A stretch of 64,000 nt of DNA from Streptomyces sp. SID13726 (GTDB lineage Bacteria; Actinomycetota; Actinomycetes; Streptomycetales; Streptomycetaceae): assembly GCF_010548375.1 (NCBI RefSeq), contig NZ_JAAGLY010000029.1:35096-99095 (forward strand), in the 5' to 3' direction. Position 1 is the stretch's first letter. Each line of letters begins with the position of its first letter. A program made the position numbers and the translations under genes. The notes under the pieces are model-generated. The model saw only the letters and a program-made list of their open reading frames with translations, had not been told where the DNA came from and did no database searches. Of the stretch, positions 44,200 to 52,398 are shown piece by piece.

Positions 44200-46334
44200 T
44201 GGACCGCACCGACGGCCGGCCCGCTGACCCCGCCGACCCCGCCGACCGCAAGCAGCGCCAACGTGAGGGCTTCCACGCCGACGACCCGGCCGCCCGGCCG
44301 CTCACCACCGACCAGGGCGTCGAGGTCGACCACACCGACGACTCGCTCGCCGCCGGTGAGCGCGGTCCGACGCTCATGGAGGACTTCCACTTCCGGGAGA
44401 AGCTCACCCACTTCGACCATGAGCGGATCCCGGAGCGGGTGGTGCACGCGCGGGGCGCGGGCGCGTACGGCTACTTCGAACCGTACGAGTCCTGCGCCGA
44501 GTTCACCCGCGCCGCCTTCCTCCAGGACCCGGCGGTCCGTACGCCGGTCTTCGTGCGGTTCTCGACCGTGCAGGGCCCGAAGGGCTCGGCGGACACCGTG
44601 CGGGACGTGCGCGGCTTCGCCACCAAGTTCTATACGTCCGAGGGCAATTACGACCTGGTCGGGAACAACTTCCCGGTCTTCTTCATCCAGGACGGCATCA
44701 AGTTCCCCGACTTCGTGCACGCGGTGAAGCCCGAGCCGCACAACGACATCCCGACCGGAGCCTCCGCGCACGACACCCTGTGGGACTTCGTGTCGCTCCA
44801 GCCGGAGACGCTGCACGCGATCATGTGGCTGATGTCGGACCGGGCGATCCCGCGCAGCTACCGCATGATGCAGGGCTTCGGCGTGCACACCTTCCGGTTC
44901 GTGAACGCCGAGGGGCGCGGCACGTTCGTGAAGTTCCACTGGAAGCCGCGGCTGGGCTCGCACTCGCTGGTGTGGGACGAGGCCCAGGAGTGCCAGGGCC
45001 GTGACCCGGACTTCAACCGGCGCGACCTGTGGGACTCGATCGCGGCCGGCGAGTACCCGGAGTGGGAGCTGGGTGTCCAACTGGTGCCGGAGGAGGACGA
45101 GTTCGCCTTCGACTTCGACCTGCTGGACGCCACGAAGCTGATCCCGGAGGAGCAGGTGCCGGTCCGGCCGATCGGGCGGATGGTGCTGGACCGCAACCCG
45201 GAGAACTTCTTCGCCGAGACCGAGCAGGTCGCCTTCCACACGGCCAACGTCGTCCCCGGTATCGACTTCACCAACGACCCGCTGCTCCAGGCCCGCAACT
45301 TCTCCTATCTGGACACCCAGTTGATCCGGCTCGGCGGGCCCAACTTCGCCCAGCTGCCGGTGAACCGTCCGGTGGCGCCGGTGCGCACCAACCAGCGCGA
45401 CGGCTACCACCAGGGCGCGATCCACCAGGGCACGAACTACTTCCCGAACTCCCTCGGCGGCGGCTGCCCGGCCCACGCCGGTGTGGACGGGAAGGCGTTC
45501 ACGCACTACGCGGAGCGCGTGGACGGGCACAAGATCCGGCGGCGCAGCCCGAGTTTCCAGGACCACTACAGCCAGCCGGCGCTGTTCTGGAACAGCATGA
45601 CCGACTGGGAGAAGCAGCACATCGTCGCGGCGTTCCGGTTCGAGCTGGGCAAGGTCGGCGCGCGGGCGGTGCGGGCCCGTACCGTCGAGCAACTCGCCAA
45701 GGTGAACGGGGAGTTGGCGGCCGAGGTGGCGCGCGGTATCGGGGTGCCGCAGCCGCCCGGGCCCGCCACGGAGCCGACCAAGCTCGCCTCCCCCGCGCTC
45801 AGCCTGGAGGCGCAGCGGGGCGACGGATCGATCCGCACCCGGCAGATCGCGGTCCTCGTCACCGACGGGATCGACGCCGAGCAGGTGACCTCGGTGCGGG
45901 AGCGGCTGGCCGCCGAGGGCGCGATCGTGGAGGCGCTGGCACCGGCGGACGGCGAGGTGCGGGGCGCCGACGGGGAGCTGTACACCGTCGACCGCGCGCT
46001 GCCGACCGTGGCCTCGGTGCTCTACGACGCCGTACTGCTGCCCGGCGGCCCGGTGGGCACCCCGCCCGCGGCCGGCGATCCGGACGCGATGCGCTTCGTG
46101 CGGGACGCCTACCGGCACGGCAAGCCGGTGGCCGCGCTCGGTTCGGGCGTCGGGATCCTGTCGTCGCTGGAGCCGGAGGGGCTGCGGCTGTCCACCGAGT
46201 TCCACCGTGTGGTGGCCGACCACGGCGTGGTGACCGAGACGTCGCCGGGTCCGGCGGGCGAGGAGTTCCTGGACGCGTTCGTGGCGTCGATCGCCGCGCA
46301 CCGCCACTGGGACCGGCTGCCGACCCGGCACTGA
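44199..46334 (+). CDS. katE: Large-subunit heme catalase (HPII type)
   Basis: 711 aa monofunctional catalase, clade 2. ATG 44199 overlaps the pfpI stop. Active-site His in RVVHARGAGAYGYF (about 82), Asn in LVGNNFPVFFIQDG (about 155), heme-ligand Tyr in ARNFSYLDTQLIRLGGPNFA (about 370). The C-terminal domain (about 545-711) has the DJ-1/PfpI fold (IAVLVTDGIDAEQVTSV, then VLLPGG), without a recognisable nucleophile Cys (VAALGSGVGIL). It is the last gene of a SigB-type operon and is followed by a long palindromic terminator. Confidence 0.96.
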   Translation: MDRTDGRPADPADPADRKQRQREGFHADDPAARPLTTDQGVEVDHTDDSLAAGERGPTLMEDFHFREKLTHFDHERIPERVVHARGAGAYGYFEPYESCAEFTRAAFLQDPAVRTPVFVRFSTVQGPKGSADTVRDVRGFATKFYTSEGNYDLVGNNFPVFFIQDGIKFPDFVHAVKPEPHNDIPTGASAHDTLWDFVSLQPETLHAIMWLMSDRAIPRSYRMMQGFGVHTFRFVNAEGRGTFVKFHWKPRLGSHSLVWDEAQECQGRDPDFNRRDLWDSIAAGEYPEWELGVQLVPEEDEFAFDFDLLDATKLIPEEQVPVRPIGRMVLDRNPENFFAETEQVAFHTANVVPGIDFTNDPLLQARNFSYLDTQLIRLGGPNFAQLPVNRPVAPVRTNQRDGYHQGAIHQGTNYFPNSLGGGCPAHAGVDGKAFTHYAERVDGHKIRRRSPSFQDHYSQPALFWNSMTDWEKQHIVAAFRFELGKVGARAVRARTVEQLAKVNGELAAEVARGIGVPQPPGPATEPTKLASPALSLEAQRGDGSIRTRQIAVLVTDGIDAEQVTSVRERLAAEGAIVEALAPADGEVRGADGELYTVDRALPTVASVLYDAVLLPGGPVGTPPAAGDPDAMRFVRDAYRHGKPVAALGSGVGILSSLEPEGLRLSTEFHRVVADHGVVTETSPGPAGEEFLDAFVASIAAHRHWDRLPTRH

Positions 46335-46365
46335 GTCCCCGGGCACGACACACGGCACACGACAC

Positions 46366-46401
46366 CGGTGACCCGCTGATCACGTGATCGGCGGGTCACC
46401 G
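46366..46401. terminator. 36-nt near-perfect palindrome after katE
   Basis: CGGTGACCCGC-T-GATCACGTGATC-G-GCGGGTCACCG: the whole 36 nt is self-complementary apart from one T/G pair. It follows the katE stop by 31 bp and is followed by TTTCACT. It works as a terminator hairpin for the katE operon and possibly for the convergent small gene; the fully symmetric GATCACGTGATC centre could also bind a protein. Confidence 0.75.
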
Positions 46402-46463
46402 TTTCACTGTCGCGGCCTCCGTCAGTCCAGCGCCGGAGTCACCGTCCGCCGTCGCAGCCCCCG

Positions 46464-46715
46464 TCAGTCCAGCGCCGGGGTCGCCGACTCCCCCCGCCGC
46501 CGGTCCCTGGCCCCTTCCCGCGTGCGGCCCGCCGCCACCATGCGGTGCGGGTTACGACGCAGATACTCGCCCTCCAGGCGGGCCATGCGCTCGTTGTGGG
46601 CCCTGAGGGCGTCGTTCGAGCCGTAGAGCAGCGTGTCGTGGCGCGTGCGGTGGATGGTCTCCAGCTCCTTCATGAGCTGTTGGTCGTCCAGCCGGCTGGG
46701 GTCGACTCCGGTCAT
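46464..46715 (-). CDS. DUF6158-family small protein
   Basis: 83 aa, charged and helical, beginning TGVDPSRLDDQQLMKELETI with the family core HRTRHDTLLYGSNDALRAHN and LEGEYLRRNP. Its function is unknown; this small family is restricted to actinobacteria. It is divergent from the baeRF gene. Its 3' end contains one copy of an 18-bp repeat (46461-46478); the other copy lies just downstream at 46419-46436. Confidence 0.78.
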   Translation of the reverse strand: MTGVDPSRLDDQQLMKELETIHRTRHDTLLYGSNDALRAHNERMARLEGEYLRRNPHRMVAAGRTREGARDRRRGESATPALD

Positions 46716-46733
46716 CGTGGTACCCCGCTCGTC

Positions 46734-46758
46734 GTGTCCGTCGATGCGCTTCGGGTAC
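46734..46758 (+). promoter_or_regulatory. SigB-type promoter of the baeRF gene
   Basis: GTGT (46734-46737), 15-bp spacer, GGGTAC (46753-46758): the same perfect architecture and same -35 as the katE-operon promoter. It lies 52 bp before the ATG at 46811. Confidence 0.75.
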
Positions 46759-46810
46759 CCGCCCGGCGAGCACTACCGCACTGCCCCCGAGCGGCATCCG
46801 GGAGGGAACC

Positions 46811-47908
46811 ATGGATCTCGCTTTCCTGCATCCACTCTACGAACATCCGGGCCCCTGGGCCTCCGTGTACGTCGACACCTCACGTCACACGGCGGACACG
46901 CCCCACGAACGCCTGCTCACAGCCGCGGCGGCGGCCCGCGAGCTGTCCCGGCAGGGGGCCGACGAGGCGACCTGCCGGGCCGTACGGGAGTCCCTGGAGG
47001 AGCTGCGGCACTCGTCCGAGCCGCACGGCCGGGCCGTCTTCGCGCGGGCCGGCGAGGTCGCCCTGCGCCTGCCCCTGACCAGGTCCCCCGACGGGAGCCT
47101 GGTCCGCTGGGCCGCGCTGCCGCATGCCGCGCCGCTGCTGGAACTGGCCGGTGAGGACCCGGTGTGCGTGGTGGCGTACGTCGACCGCAAGGGTGCCGAC
47201 ATCGAGCTGCGCGGGGCCTTCGGACGGCAGGGCGCCGGGGCGGTCTCCGGCCGGCCGTGGCCCGTGCACCGGACGTCCTCGTCGGACTGGTCGGAGCGGC
47301 ACTTCCAGCTGCGGGTGGAGAACACCTGGGAGCACAACGCGGCCGAGATCGCCGACGCGCTCGCCGTCTGCCAGGAGGAGACCGGCGCCGACCTGCTGGT
47401 CCTCGTCGGCGACGAGCGCGAGAAGCGGTCCGTGCACGAGCGGCTGCCGAAGCGGCTGCACGCGCTGGTCGTCGAGGCGGGACACGGCGCCGGCAGCCGG
47501 CTGCTCGACGAGGACGTCGAGGACGCCCGCGCGGGGCATGTACGGCAGCGCGCGGAGCGCGAGCTGGAACGGTTCCGCGCGGCCCGGGCACCGGGCGACG
47601 ACGGGCGTCCCGGGGCCGTGGAGGGCGTGCCCGCGCTGGTCGAGGCGGCGCGTGAGCACCGTATCGACGAGCTGCTGGTCCACCCGGACGGCCCCGACGC
47701 GCACCGCGAGGTGTGGATCGGCGAGGACCCCGACCAGCTGGCGGTCCGCCGTACGGATCTGAAGATCCTCGGCGAGCAGAACTCCTGGTCGGCCCGCGCG
47801 GACGACGCGCTGATCAGGTCGGCGGTGGCGACGGGGGCGCCGGCGCTGTCCGTCACCGCCGACGAGGCGCCGGTGGGCGGCCTGGGCGCCCTGCTGCGCT
47901 GGGCCTGA
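46811..47908 (+). CDS. baeRF-family protein (Rv2629-like, eRF1/Vms1-related)
   Basis: 365 aa. GGGAGGGAACC precedes the ATG. It begins DLAFLHPLYEHPGPWASVYV and has the bacterial/archaeal eRF1-like layout: an N-terminal domain, a middle RNase H-like segment (HFQLRVENTWEHNAAEIADA, then ADLLVLVGDEREKRSVHERL), and a C-terminal L7Ae-like domain (IRSAVATGAPALSVTADEA). Relatives include Rv2629 of Mycobacterium tuberculosis (hypoxia-induced) and, more distantly, the eukaryotic peptidyl-tRNA hydrolase Vms1. A role in ribosome rescue or hibernation under stress is inferred. It is convergent with an ABC-F gene. Confidence 0.85.
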   Translation: MDLAFLHPLYEHPGPWASVYVDTSRHTADTPHERLLTAAAAARELSRQGADEATCRAVRESLEELRHSSEPHGRAVFARAGEVALRLPLTRSPDGSLVRWAALPHAAPLLELAGEDPVCVVAYVDRKGADIELRGAFGRQGAGAVSGRPWPVHRTSSSDWSERHFQLRVENTWEHNAAEIADALAVCQEETGADLLVLVGDEREKRSVHERLPKRLHALVVEAGHGAGSRLLDEDVEDARAGHVRQRAERELERFRAARAPGDDGRPGAVEGVPALVEAAREHRIDELLVHPDGPDAHREVWIGEDPDQLAVRRTDLKILGEQNSWSARADDALIRSAVATGAPALSVTADEAPVGGLGALLRWA

Positions 47909-47927
47909 GAGCCCTCGGGCGCCGGGT

Positions 47928-49550
47928 CTACCGGGCCCGCTCCACGCGCCGCTCGTCCCACACCGGCCCGTCGCTCTCCCGCACCCGCCCGTCCGAGCCG
48001 AAGACCAGATAGCGGTCGAAGGACCGGGCGAACCAGCGGTCGTGCGTGACGGCGAGGACCGTGCCGTCGAAGGCCTCCAGGCCCTCCTGAAGGGCCTCGG
48101 CGGACTCCAGGTCGAGGTTGTCCGTGGGCTCGTCCAGGAGGAGCGCGGTGACGCCCTGGAGCTCCAGGAGCAGGATCTGGAAACGGGCCTGCTGGCCGCC
48201 GGAGAGCCGGTCGAAGCTCTGCTCGGCCTGGCCGGTCAGCTCGTAGCGGCGCAGCCGGGACATCGCCGGGCCCCGGTCCTGGGCGTGCTCCTTCCAGAGG
48301 ATGTCCAGCAGGGTCCGGCCGAACAGCTCGGGGTGGGCGTGGGTCTGCGCGAAGTGTCCGGGCACCACGCGCGCCCCGAGCTTCCACTCCCCCGTGTGCG
48401 CCACGCCGGAGTCTCCCGCGAGGAGCCGCAGGAAGTGCGACTTGCCGGAGCCGTTGGAGCCGAGCACGGCGACGCGCTCGCCGTAGAAGACCTCCAGGTC
48501 GAAGGGTTTCATCAGCCCGGTCAGCTCAAGTCCCTTGCAGGTGACGGCCCTTACGCCGGTACGGCCGCCCTTGATCCGCATCTTGATGTCCTGCTCGCGC
48601 GGCGGCTCGGGCGGCGGACCGGCCTCCTCGAACTTGCGCAGGCGGGTCTGGGCGGCCTGGTACCGGGAGGACAACTCATGGCTGATGGAGGCGGCCTGAC
48701 GGAGGTTCAGCACCAGCTTCTTCAGCTGCGCGTGCTTCTCGTCCCAGCGCCTGCGCAACTCCTCGAAGCGCGCGAAGCGTTCGCGCCGGGCCTCGTGGTA
48801 GGTGGCGAAACCGCCTCCGTGCACCCAGGCGTCCGCCCCGGCCGGCGAGGGCTCCACCGACACGATCTTCTCGGCGGCCCGGGACAGCAGTTCCCGGTCG
48901 TGGGAGACGAAGAGGACCGTCTTGCGGGTCTCCTTGAGCCGCTCCTCCAGCCAGCGCTTGCCGGGCACGTCGAGGTAGTTGTCCGGCTCGTCGAGCAGCA
49001 GCACCTCGTCGGCGCCGCGCAGCAGCGCCTCCAGCACGAGCCGCTTCTGCTCACCGCCGGACAGCGTCCGCACCTGCCGGAACTGCGCCTTGTCGTACGG
49101 CACCCCGAGCGCGGCCATGGTGCACATGTCCCACAGCGTCTCGGCCTCGTAGCCGCGCACCTCGGCCCAGTCGGCCAGGGCCTGCGCGTACTTCAGCTGG
49201 GCGGCCTCGTCGTCCACGGTCATGATCAGATGCTCGGCCCGGTCCACGGCCCCGGCGGCCTCCCTGATCCGGGGCGACGCCACCGACACCAGCAGATCCC
49301 GTACGGTCGACTCGTCCCGCACGGACCCCACGAACTGCCGCATCACCCCGAGCCCGCCACTCACGGTGACGGTCCCGCCGTGCGGCTTCAGCTCCCCCGA
49401 GATCAGCCGCAGCAGGGTGGTCTTCCCGGCCCCGTTGGGCCCGACCAGGGCCACGACAGCCCCTTCGCCCACCCGGAACGACACATCGCCGAGCAGCGCC
49501 CTCCCGTCGGGGAGGTAGTACTCGAGGTGTGCGGCTTCCAGATGTCCCAT
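47928..49550 (-). CDS. ABC-F-family ATP-binding protein
   Basis: 540 aa, two ABC domains with no membrane part. Walker A motifs are VGPNGAGKTTLL and LGSNGSGKSHFL, signatures LSGGEQKR and LSGGQQAR, and Walker B VLLLDEPDNYLD and ALLLDEPTDNLD. ABC-F proteins bind the ribosomal E site and act in translation or antibiotic resistance. The interdomain linker is rich in Arg/Lys (about 240-310). ATG 49550 is chosen; ATG 49559 (one RP dipeptide earlier) is equally near. Neither has a good Shine-Dalgarno site, so leaderless translation is possible. It runs convergent to the baeRF gene with 19 bp between. Confidence 0.92.
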   Translation of the reverse strand: MGHLEAAHLEYYLPDGRALLGDVSFRVGEGAVVALVGPNGAGKTTLLRLISGELKPHGGTVTVSGGLGVMRQFVGSVRDESTVRDLLVSVASPRIREAAGAVDRAEHLIMTVDDEAAQLKYAQALADWAEVRGYEAETLWDMCTMAALGVPYDKAQFRQVRTLSGGEQKRLVLEALLRGADEVLLLDEPDNYLDVPGKRWLEERLKETRKTVLFVSHDRELLSRAAEKIVSVEPSPAGADAWVHGGGFATYHEARRERFARFEELRRRWDEKHAQLKKLVLNLRQAASISHELSSRYQAAQTRLRKFEEAGPPPEPPREQDIKMRIKGGRTGVRAVTCKGLELTGLMKPFDLEVFYGERVAVLGSNGSGKSHFLRLLAGDSGVAHTGEWKLGARVVPGHFAQTHAHPELFGRTLLDILWKEHAQDRGPAMSRLRRYELTGQAEQSFDRLSGGQQARFQILLLELQGVTALLLDEPTDNLDLESAEALQEGLEAFDGTVLAVTHDRWFARSFDRYLVFGSDGRVRESDGPVWDERRVERAR

Positions 49551-49617
49551 GGGCCGCATTGTCGACGCAGAAGCAAGACCTGGGCAAACGCATAACTCAC
49601 GGTGCCGGAAGCCACTC

Positions 49618-49663
49618 AGGGGCGCGGGGCTGTTTCCCTGAGCGGCTCCGCCGCGTGGGCGCG
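49618..49663 (-). repeat. Streptomyces interspersed palindromic element, copy 2
   Basis: Reverse-oriented copy of the element at 5771-5816 (42 of 46 bases identical, same GCGGC-TCC-GCCGC hairpin). It stands immediately before the surviving part of the PAP2 pseudogene, exactly where the N-terminal half should be. Confidence 0.75.
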
Positions 49664-49922
49664 TCCGCCGCCGCCTTCGCGACCGGCGTCGCCCTGGAGT
49701 CCCCGGCGTGGGGCGCCGTCGTGGCCCCGCTCGCCTGGTCGGTCGCGCTGTCGCGGGTCTGCACCGGCGTGCACGTCCCGAGCGACCGCCGAGATCGTGG
49801 AGTGCGAGCGGCACCCTGAACCACTTCGCCCACGACGGTGAGGTGACCGAGGTGGAGGCGAGGTGACGCTGGAGAAGCTGCCCGAGGCGCTGACCGTGTA
49901 CCGGCCGATCCCCGGGAACTGA
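49664..49922 (+). pseudogene. Remnant of a PAP2 phosphatase-diacylglycerol kinase fusion gene
   Basis: Three fragments survive. First, ASAAAFATGVALESPAWGAV continuing to SRVCTGVHVPSD (49661-49793), the C-terminal half of a PAP2 domain (the SGH before ASAAAF is lost, the late TGVHxPSD is retained). Second, SGTLNHFAHDGEVTEVEA (49807-49863), which resembles a diacylglycerol-kinase GGTLNHFARD motif fused by deletion to its C-terminal segment. Third, in another frame, VTLEKLPEALTVYRPIPGN with a stop at 49922. The fragments are separated by a deletion and at least two frame changes. An intact fusion gene would be about 500 codons. Confidence 0.7.
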
Positions 49923-49988
49923 TCATCCGTCAGTCCACATTCCAATACGGGGGTCTCACCATTCGACATGCGGGCGTACGGTTCTGTC

Positions 49989-50822
49989 ATGTCGAGACCT
50001 CAGGAAAAGCCGCAGGAGACCGCCGTCTACACGCACGGCCACCACGAGTCCGTGCTGCGCTCGCACACCTGGCGTACCGCCGCCAACTCCGCGGCCTACC
50101 TGCTCGGTTCGCTGAAGCCCCATATGAAGGTCCTGGACATCGGCTGCGGTCCCGGCACGATCACCGCCGACCTGGCCGCGCTGGTGCCGGACGGTCATGT
50201 CACCGGCGTCGACCAGGCGGCGGGCGTCCTGGAGCAGGCGCGGGCCACCGCCGCCGAACGGGGCCTGACGAACGTCGACTTCGCGGTCGCGGACGTGCAC
50301 GCCTTGGACTTCCCGGACGACACCTTCTGCGTGGTCCACGCCCACCAGGTGCTCCAGCACGTCGGGGACCCGGTGCGGGCGCTGCGCGAGATGGTGCGGG
50401 TCACCAGGCCGACCGGGTACATCGCGGTCCGCGACTCGGACTACGCGGCCATGACCTGGTACCCGGCGTCTGCGGGACTGGACGACTGGCTGGACCTGTA
50501 CCGGCGGGTGGCCCGGGCCAACGGCGGCGAGCCGGACGCGGGGCGGCGGCTGAAGTCCTGGGCGCTGGCGGCGGGACTGACGGACATCACGGCCACCTCC
50601 GGCACCTGGACCTACTCCACCGCCGAGGAGCGGGAGTGGTGGAGCGGCCTGTGGGCCGACCGCACGCTCGCCTCGGCCTACGCGGAGCGGGCCACCGAGG
50701 GCGGCCACGCCACCGCCGAGCAGCTGCGGGCCGTCTCGGATTCCTGGCGGAAGTGGGGAGAGCGGGAGGACGGCTGGTTCTGCGTGCTGCACGGCGAGAT
50801 CCTGTGCCGCAAGAGCGCCTGA
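49989..50822 (+). CDS. Class I SAM-dependent methyltransferase
   Basis: 277 aa. ATG 49989 begins SRPQEKPQETAVYTHGHHES, usual for UbiE/COQ5-like actinobacterial enzymes. Motif I is VLDIGCGPGTITADLA, motif II VTGVDQAAGVLEQA, post-motif DFPDDTFCVVHAHQVLQHV. It lacks a good Shine-Dalgarno site. The substrate is unknown. It ends 4 bp from the convergent end of the gas-vesicle cluster. Confidence 0.9.
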   Translation: MSRPQEKPQETAVYTHGHHESVLRSHTWRTAANSAAYLLGSLKPHMKVLDIGCGPGTITADLAALVPDGHVTGVDQAAGVLEQARATAAERGLTNVDFAVADVHALDFPDDTFCVVHAHQVLQHVGDPVRALREMVRVTRPTGYIAVRDSDYAAMTWYPASAGLDDWLDLYRRVARANGGEPDAGRRLKSWALAAGLTDITATSGTWTYSTAEEREWWSGLWADRTLASAYAERATEGGHATAEQLRAVSDSWRKWGEREDGWFCVLHGEILCRKSA

Positions 50823-50826
50823 GGCC

Positions 50827-51111
50827 TCATTCCCGGGGGAGCAGCGGGCCCAGCGGCCCGAGGTCCAGGTTCAGGTCCTCGGGCCGCAGGCCGTACCGCT
50901 CGCGCAGTTCGGTCATGCGGTCGTCGAGCAGCATCAGGGTGAGCCCGATGCGCTCCTCCTGCTCCTCGTCCAGGTCGCCCTGGTCGAACCGGCGCAGCGC
51001 CTGGCGTTCCATGAGCTGGCGCAGCAGTTCCACCACGGTCAGGACGAGTTTGACCAGGTCCCGCTCGACGGTGTCGGGCTCCAGGTCCAGCCGGTTGCGT
51101 CGGGCCGTCAC
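50827..51111 (-). CDS. gvpK: Gas vesicle protein GvpK
   Basis: 94 aa; GTG 51111 overlaps the gvpS stop (GTGA). Family core RLDLEPDTVERDLVKLVLTV, then RQLMERQALRRFDQGDLDEE and ERYGLRPEDLNLDLGPLG. GvpK is a minor vesicle-assembly protein of unknown mechanism. Last gene of the gvp cluster. Confidence 0.95.
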   Translation of the reverse strand: MTARRNRLDLEPDTVERDLVKLVLTVVELLRQLMERQALRRFDQGDLDEEQEERIGLTLMLLDDRMTELRERYGLRPEDLNLDLGPLGPLLPRE

Positions 51112-51296
51112 AGCGAATCTCCCCACGGTGAGGGCACCTGCTCGTTGACCGAGCTGATCAGCGCGTTCAGGTCGATACGGACGAGGTCGACGTCCGCGAT
51201 GCGCAGGGTGATGTCCCCCGTGATGACGACCCCGCCGGCCAGCAGCCGGTCGAGGAGGTCGACGAGGGCCACCTCACGCCGTTCGATCACGGTCAC
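51108..51296 (-). CDS. gvpS: Gas vesicle GvpA/J-like small protein (GvpS)
   Basis: 62 aa; start GTG 51296 overlaps the gvpL stop. It contains just the GvpA core (VALVDLLDRLLAGGVVITGD, then LRIADVDLVRIDLNALISSV), with the helix-strand-turn-strand pattern of the shell protein but no C-terminal extension. It is one of three GvpA/J paralogues in this cluster. Confidence 0.93.
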   Translation of the reverse strand: MTVIERREVALVDLLDRLLAGGVVITGDITLRIADVDLVRIDLNALISSVNEQVPSPWGDSL

Positions 51297-52066
51297 GGGC
51301 GCTCCTCCCCCATGAGGTCCGTGAAGGAGTAGGCGGCCCAGGGTCCGGTGAGTTCCACCCGCATTCCCGGGGTGTCGTCCTTCGTGCGGTCCACCAGTTC
51401 CACGAACTCCTCGGAGTGCTTCCGCGGCACCAGATAGGCGGCGTTGAGCACGTTCCGTCCGGAGGCGCCGGACAGCGTGGCGTTCTGCGGGGCGTGCAGC
51501 CGGGAGTCCTCGGCGTGCGCGGAAAGCGTCGCGTGGAGCCGGGTCGCGAAGGACTCCGCCTGCTGCCAGGTGTCCTCCCGCGCCCTGGTCTGCTGCCGCC
51601 GCTGCCGGAGATAGTCACGGCCGGACGCGGGCTGGGCCGCGGGGGCCGGCCGCTCCGGCTCTCCCGGTTCCGTCTCGGCGTACACCTTGACGCCCCACTC
51701 GACCCGGCCGTCCAGCCGGTCGAGGGTGCGCAGGAAGTCCTCCTCGCCCGCCTCGATCATGGTCCGTACGCCGCTGTCGTCCCGGAAGACGGTGCCGAGC
51801 CGGAGCGGCAGCGGGGTGGTGACGGCGGTGAGCGCGTCGATCACGCACTGGTGGGCCCGGACCGTGGCGGTCAGCCAGTCCAGATCCTCCAGATGGGCGC
51901 GGAGCGGGCCTTCGGCGAAGTCCTGCTCGGGCACATGGCTGACCACGGCGATGAGACCGCGGTGGGTGAGCAGCCGGGGCGGATCGCCCCCCAGCCCCGT
52001 CAGCTGGGACTGGAGGGCGGCTCCGAAGGGACGGCACACGGCGTAGACGTAGCGCAGTCCGGTCAT
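51293..52066 (-). CDS. gvpL: Gas vesicle protein GvpL/GvpF family
   Basis: 257 aa. N-terminal TGLRYVYAVCRPFGAALQSQ, middle LPLRLGTVFRDDSGVRTMIE and VEWGVKVYAE, C-terminal GMRVELTGPWAAYSFTDL, the GvpF/L fold (ferredoxin-like domain plus coiled-coil). GvpL/F proteins are accessory to shell assembly. Overlaps both neighbours by 4 bp. Second GvpF/L paralogue of the cluster. Confidence 0.95.
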   Translation of the reverse strand: MTGLRYVYAVCRPFGAALQSQLTGLGGDPPRLLTHRGLIAVVSHVPEQDFAEGPLRAHLEDLDWLTATVRAHQCVIDALTAVTTPLPLRLGTVFRDDSGVRTMIEAGEEDFLRTLDRLDGRVEWGVKVYAETEPGEPERPAPAAQPASGRDYLRQRRQQTRAREDTWQQAESFATRLHATLSAHAEDSRLHAPQNATLSGASGRNVLNAAYLVPRKHSEEFVELVDRTKDDTPGMRVELTGPWAAYSFTDLMGEERP

Positions 52067-52398
52067 GAGCCCTCCTCCTGTGCGCGAGCCGGCGCCAGCT
52101 CCTCGAGCCGGGACAGCCGCTCGCGCAACTCGGCGTTCTCGCGGGACAGTTCGTCACGGCGGGCCCGGGTGGACAGTGCCGGGTCGTCCTCCCACCAGTC
52201 GATGCCCATCTCCTTGGCCTTGTCGACCGAGGCGACGATGAGCCGCAGCTTGATGGTGAGCAGCTCGATGTCGAGCAGGTTGATGCGGATGTCGCCCGCG
52301 ATGACGATGCCCTTGTCCAGCACTCGCTCCAGGATGTCCGCCAGGTTCGCTCCGCTTCCCTGGCCGTACGGGTCCGGGAGCCGGCTGGGCATGCTCAT
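52063..52398 (-). CDS. gvpJ: Gas vesicle protein GvpJ
   Basis: 111 aa. GvpA/J core in residues 18-75 (LADILERVLDKGIVIAGDIR, then INLLDIELLTIKLRLIVASV), then a charged C-terminal helix (RRDELSRENAELRERLSRLE) of coiled-coil character. ATG 52398 overlaps the gvpZ stop. GvpJ caps or nucleates the vesicle in characterised systems. Confidence 0.93.
   Translation of the reverse strand: MSMPSRLPDPYGQGSGANLADILERVLDKGIVIAGDIRINLLDIELLTIKLRLIVASVDKAKEMGIDWWEDDPALSTRARRDELSRENAELRERLSRLEELAPARAQEEGS

Noticed and set aside
43578..46358. 926-codon minus-strand frame over pfpI and katE
   Set aside because: Shadow of catalase coding DNA; no conserved motif.
46713..46725. SigB-type -10 (GGGTAC) just before the DUF6158 start on the minus strand
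   Set aside because: No GNNT at 14-16 bp upstream; the nearest GCAT is 18 bp away.
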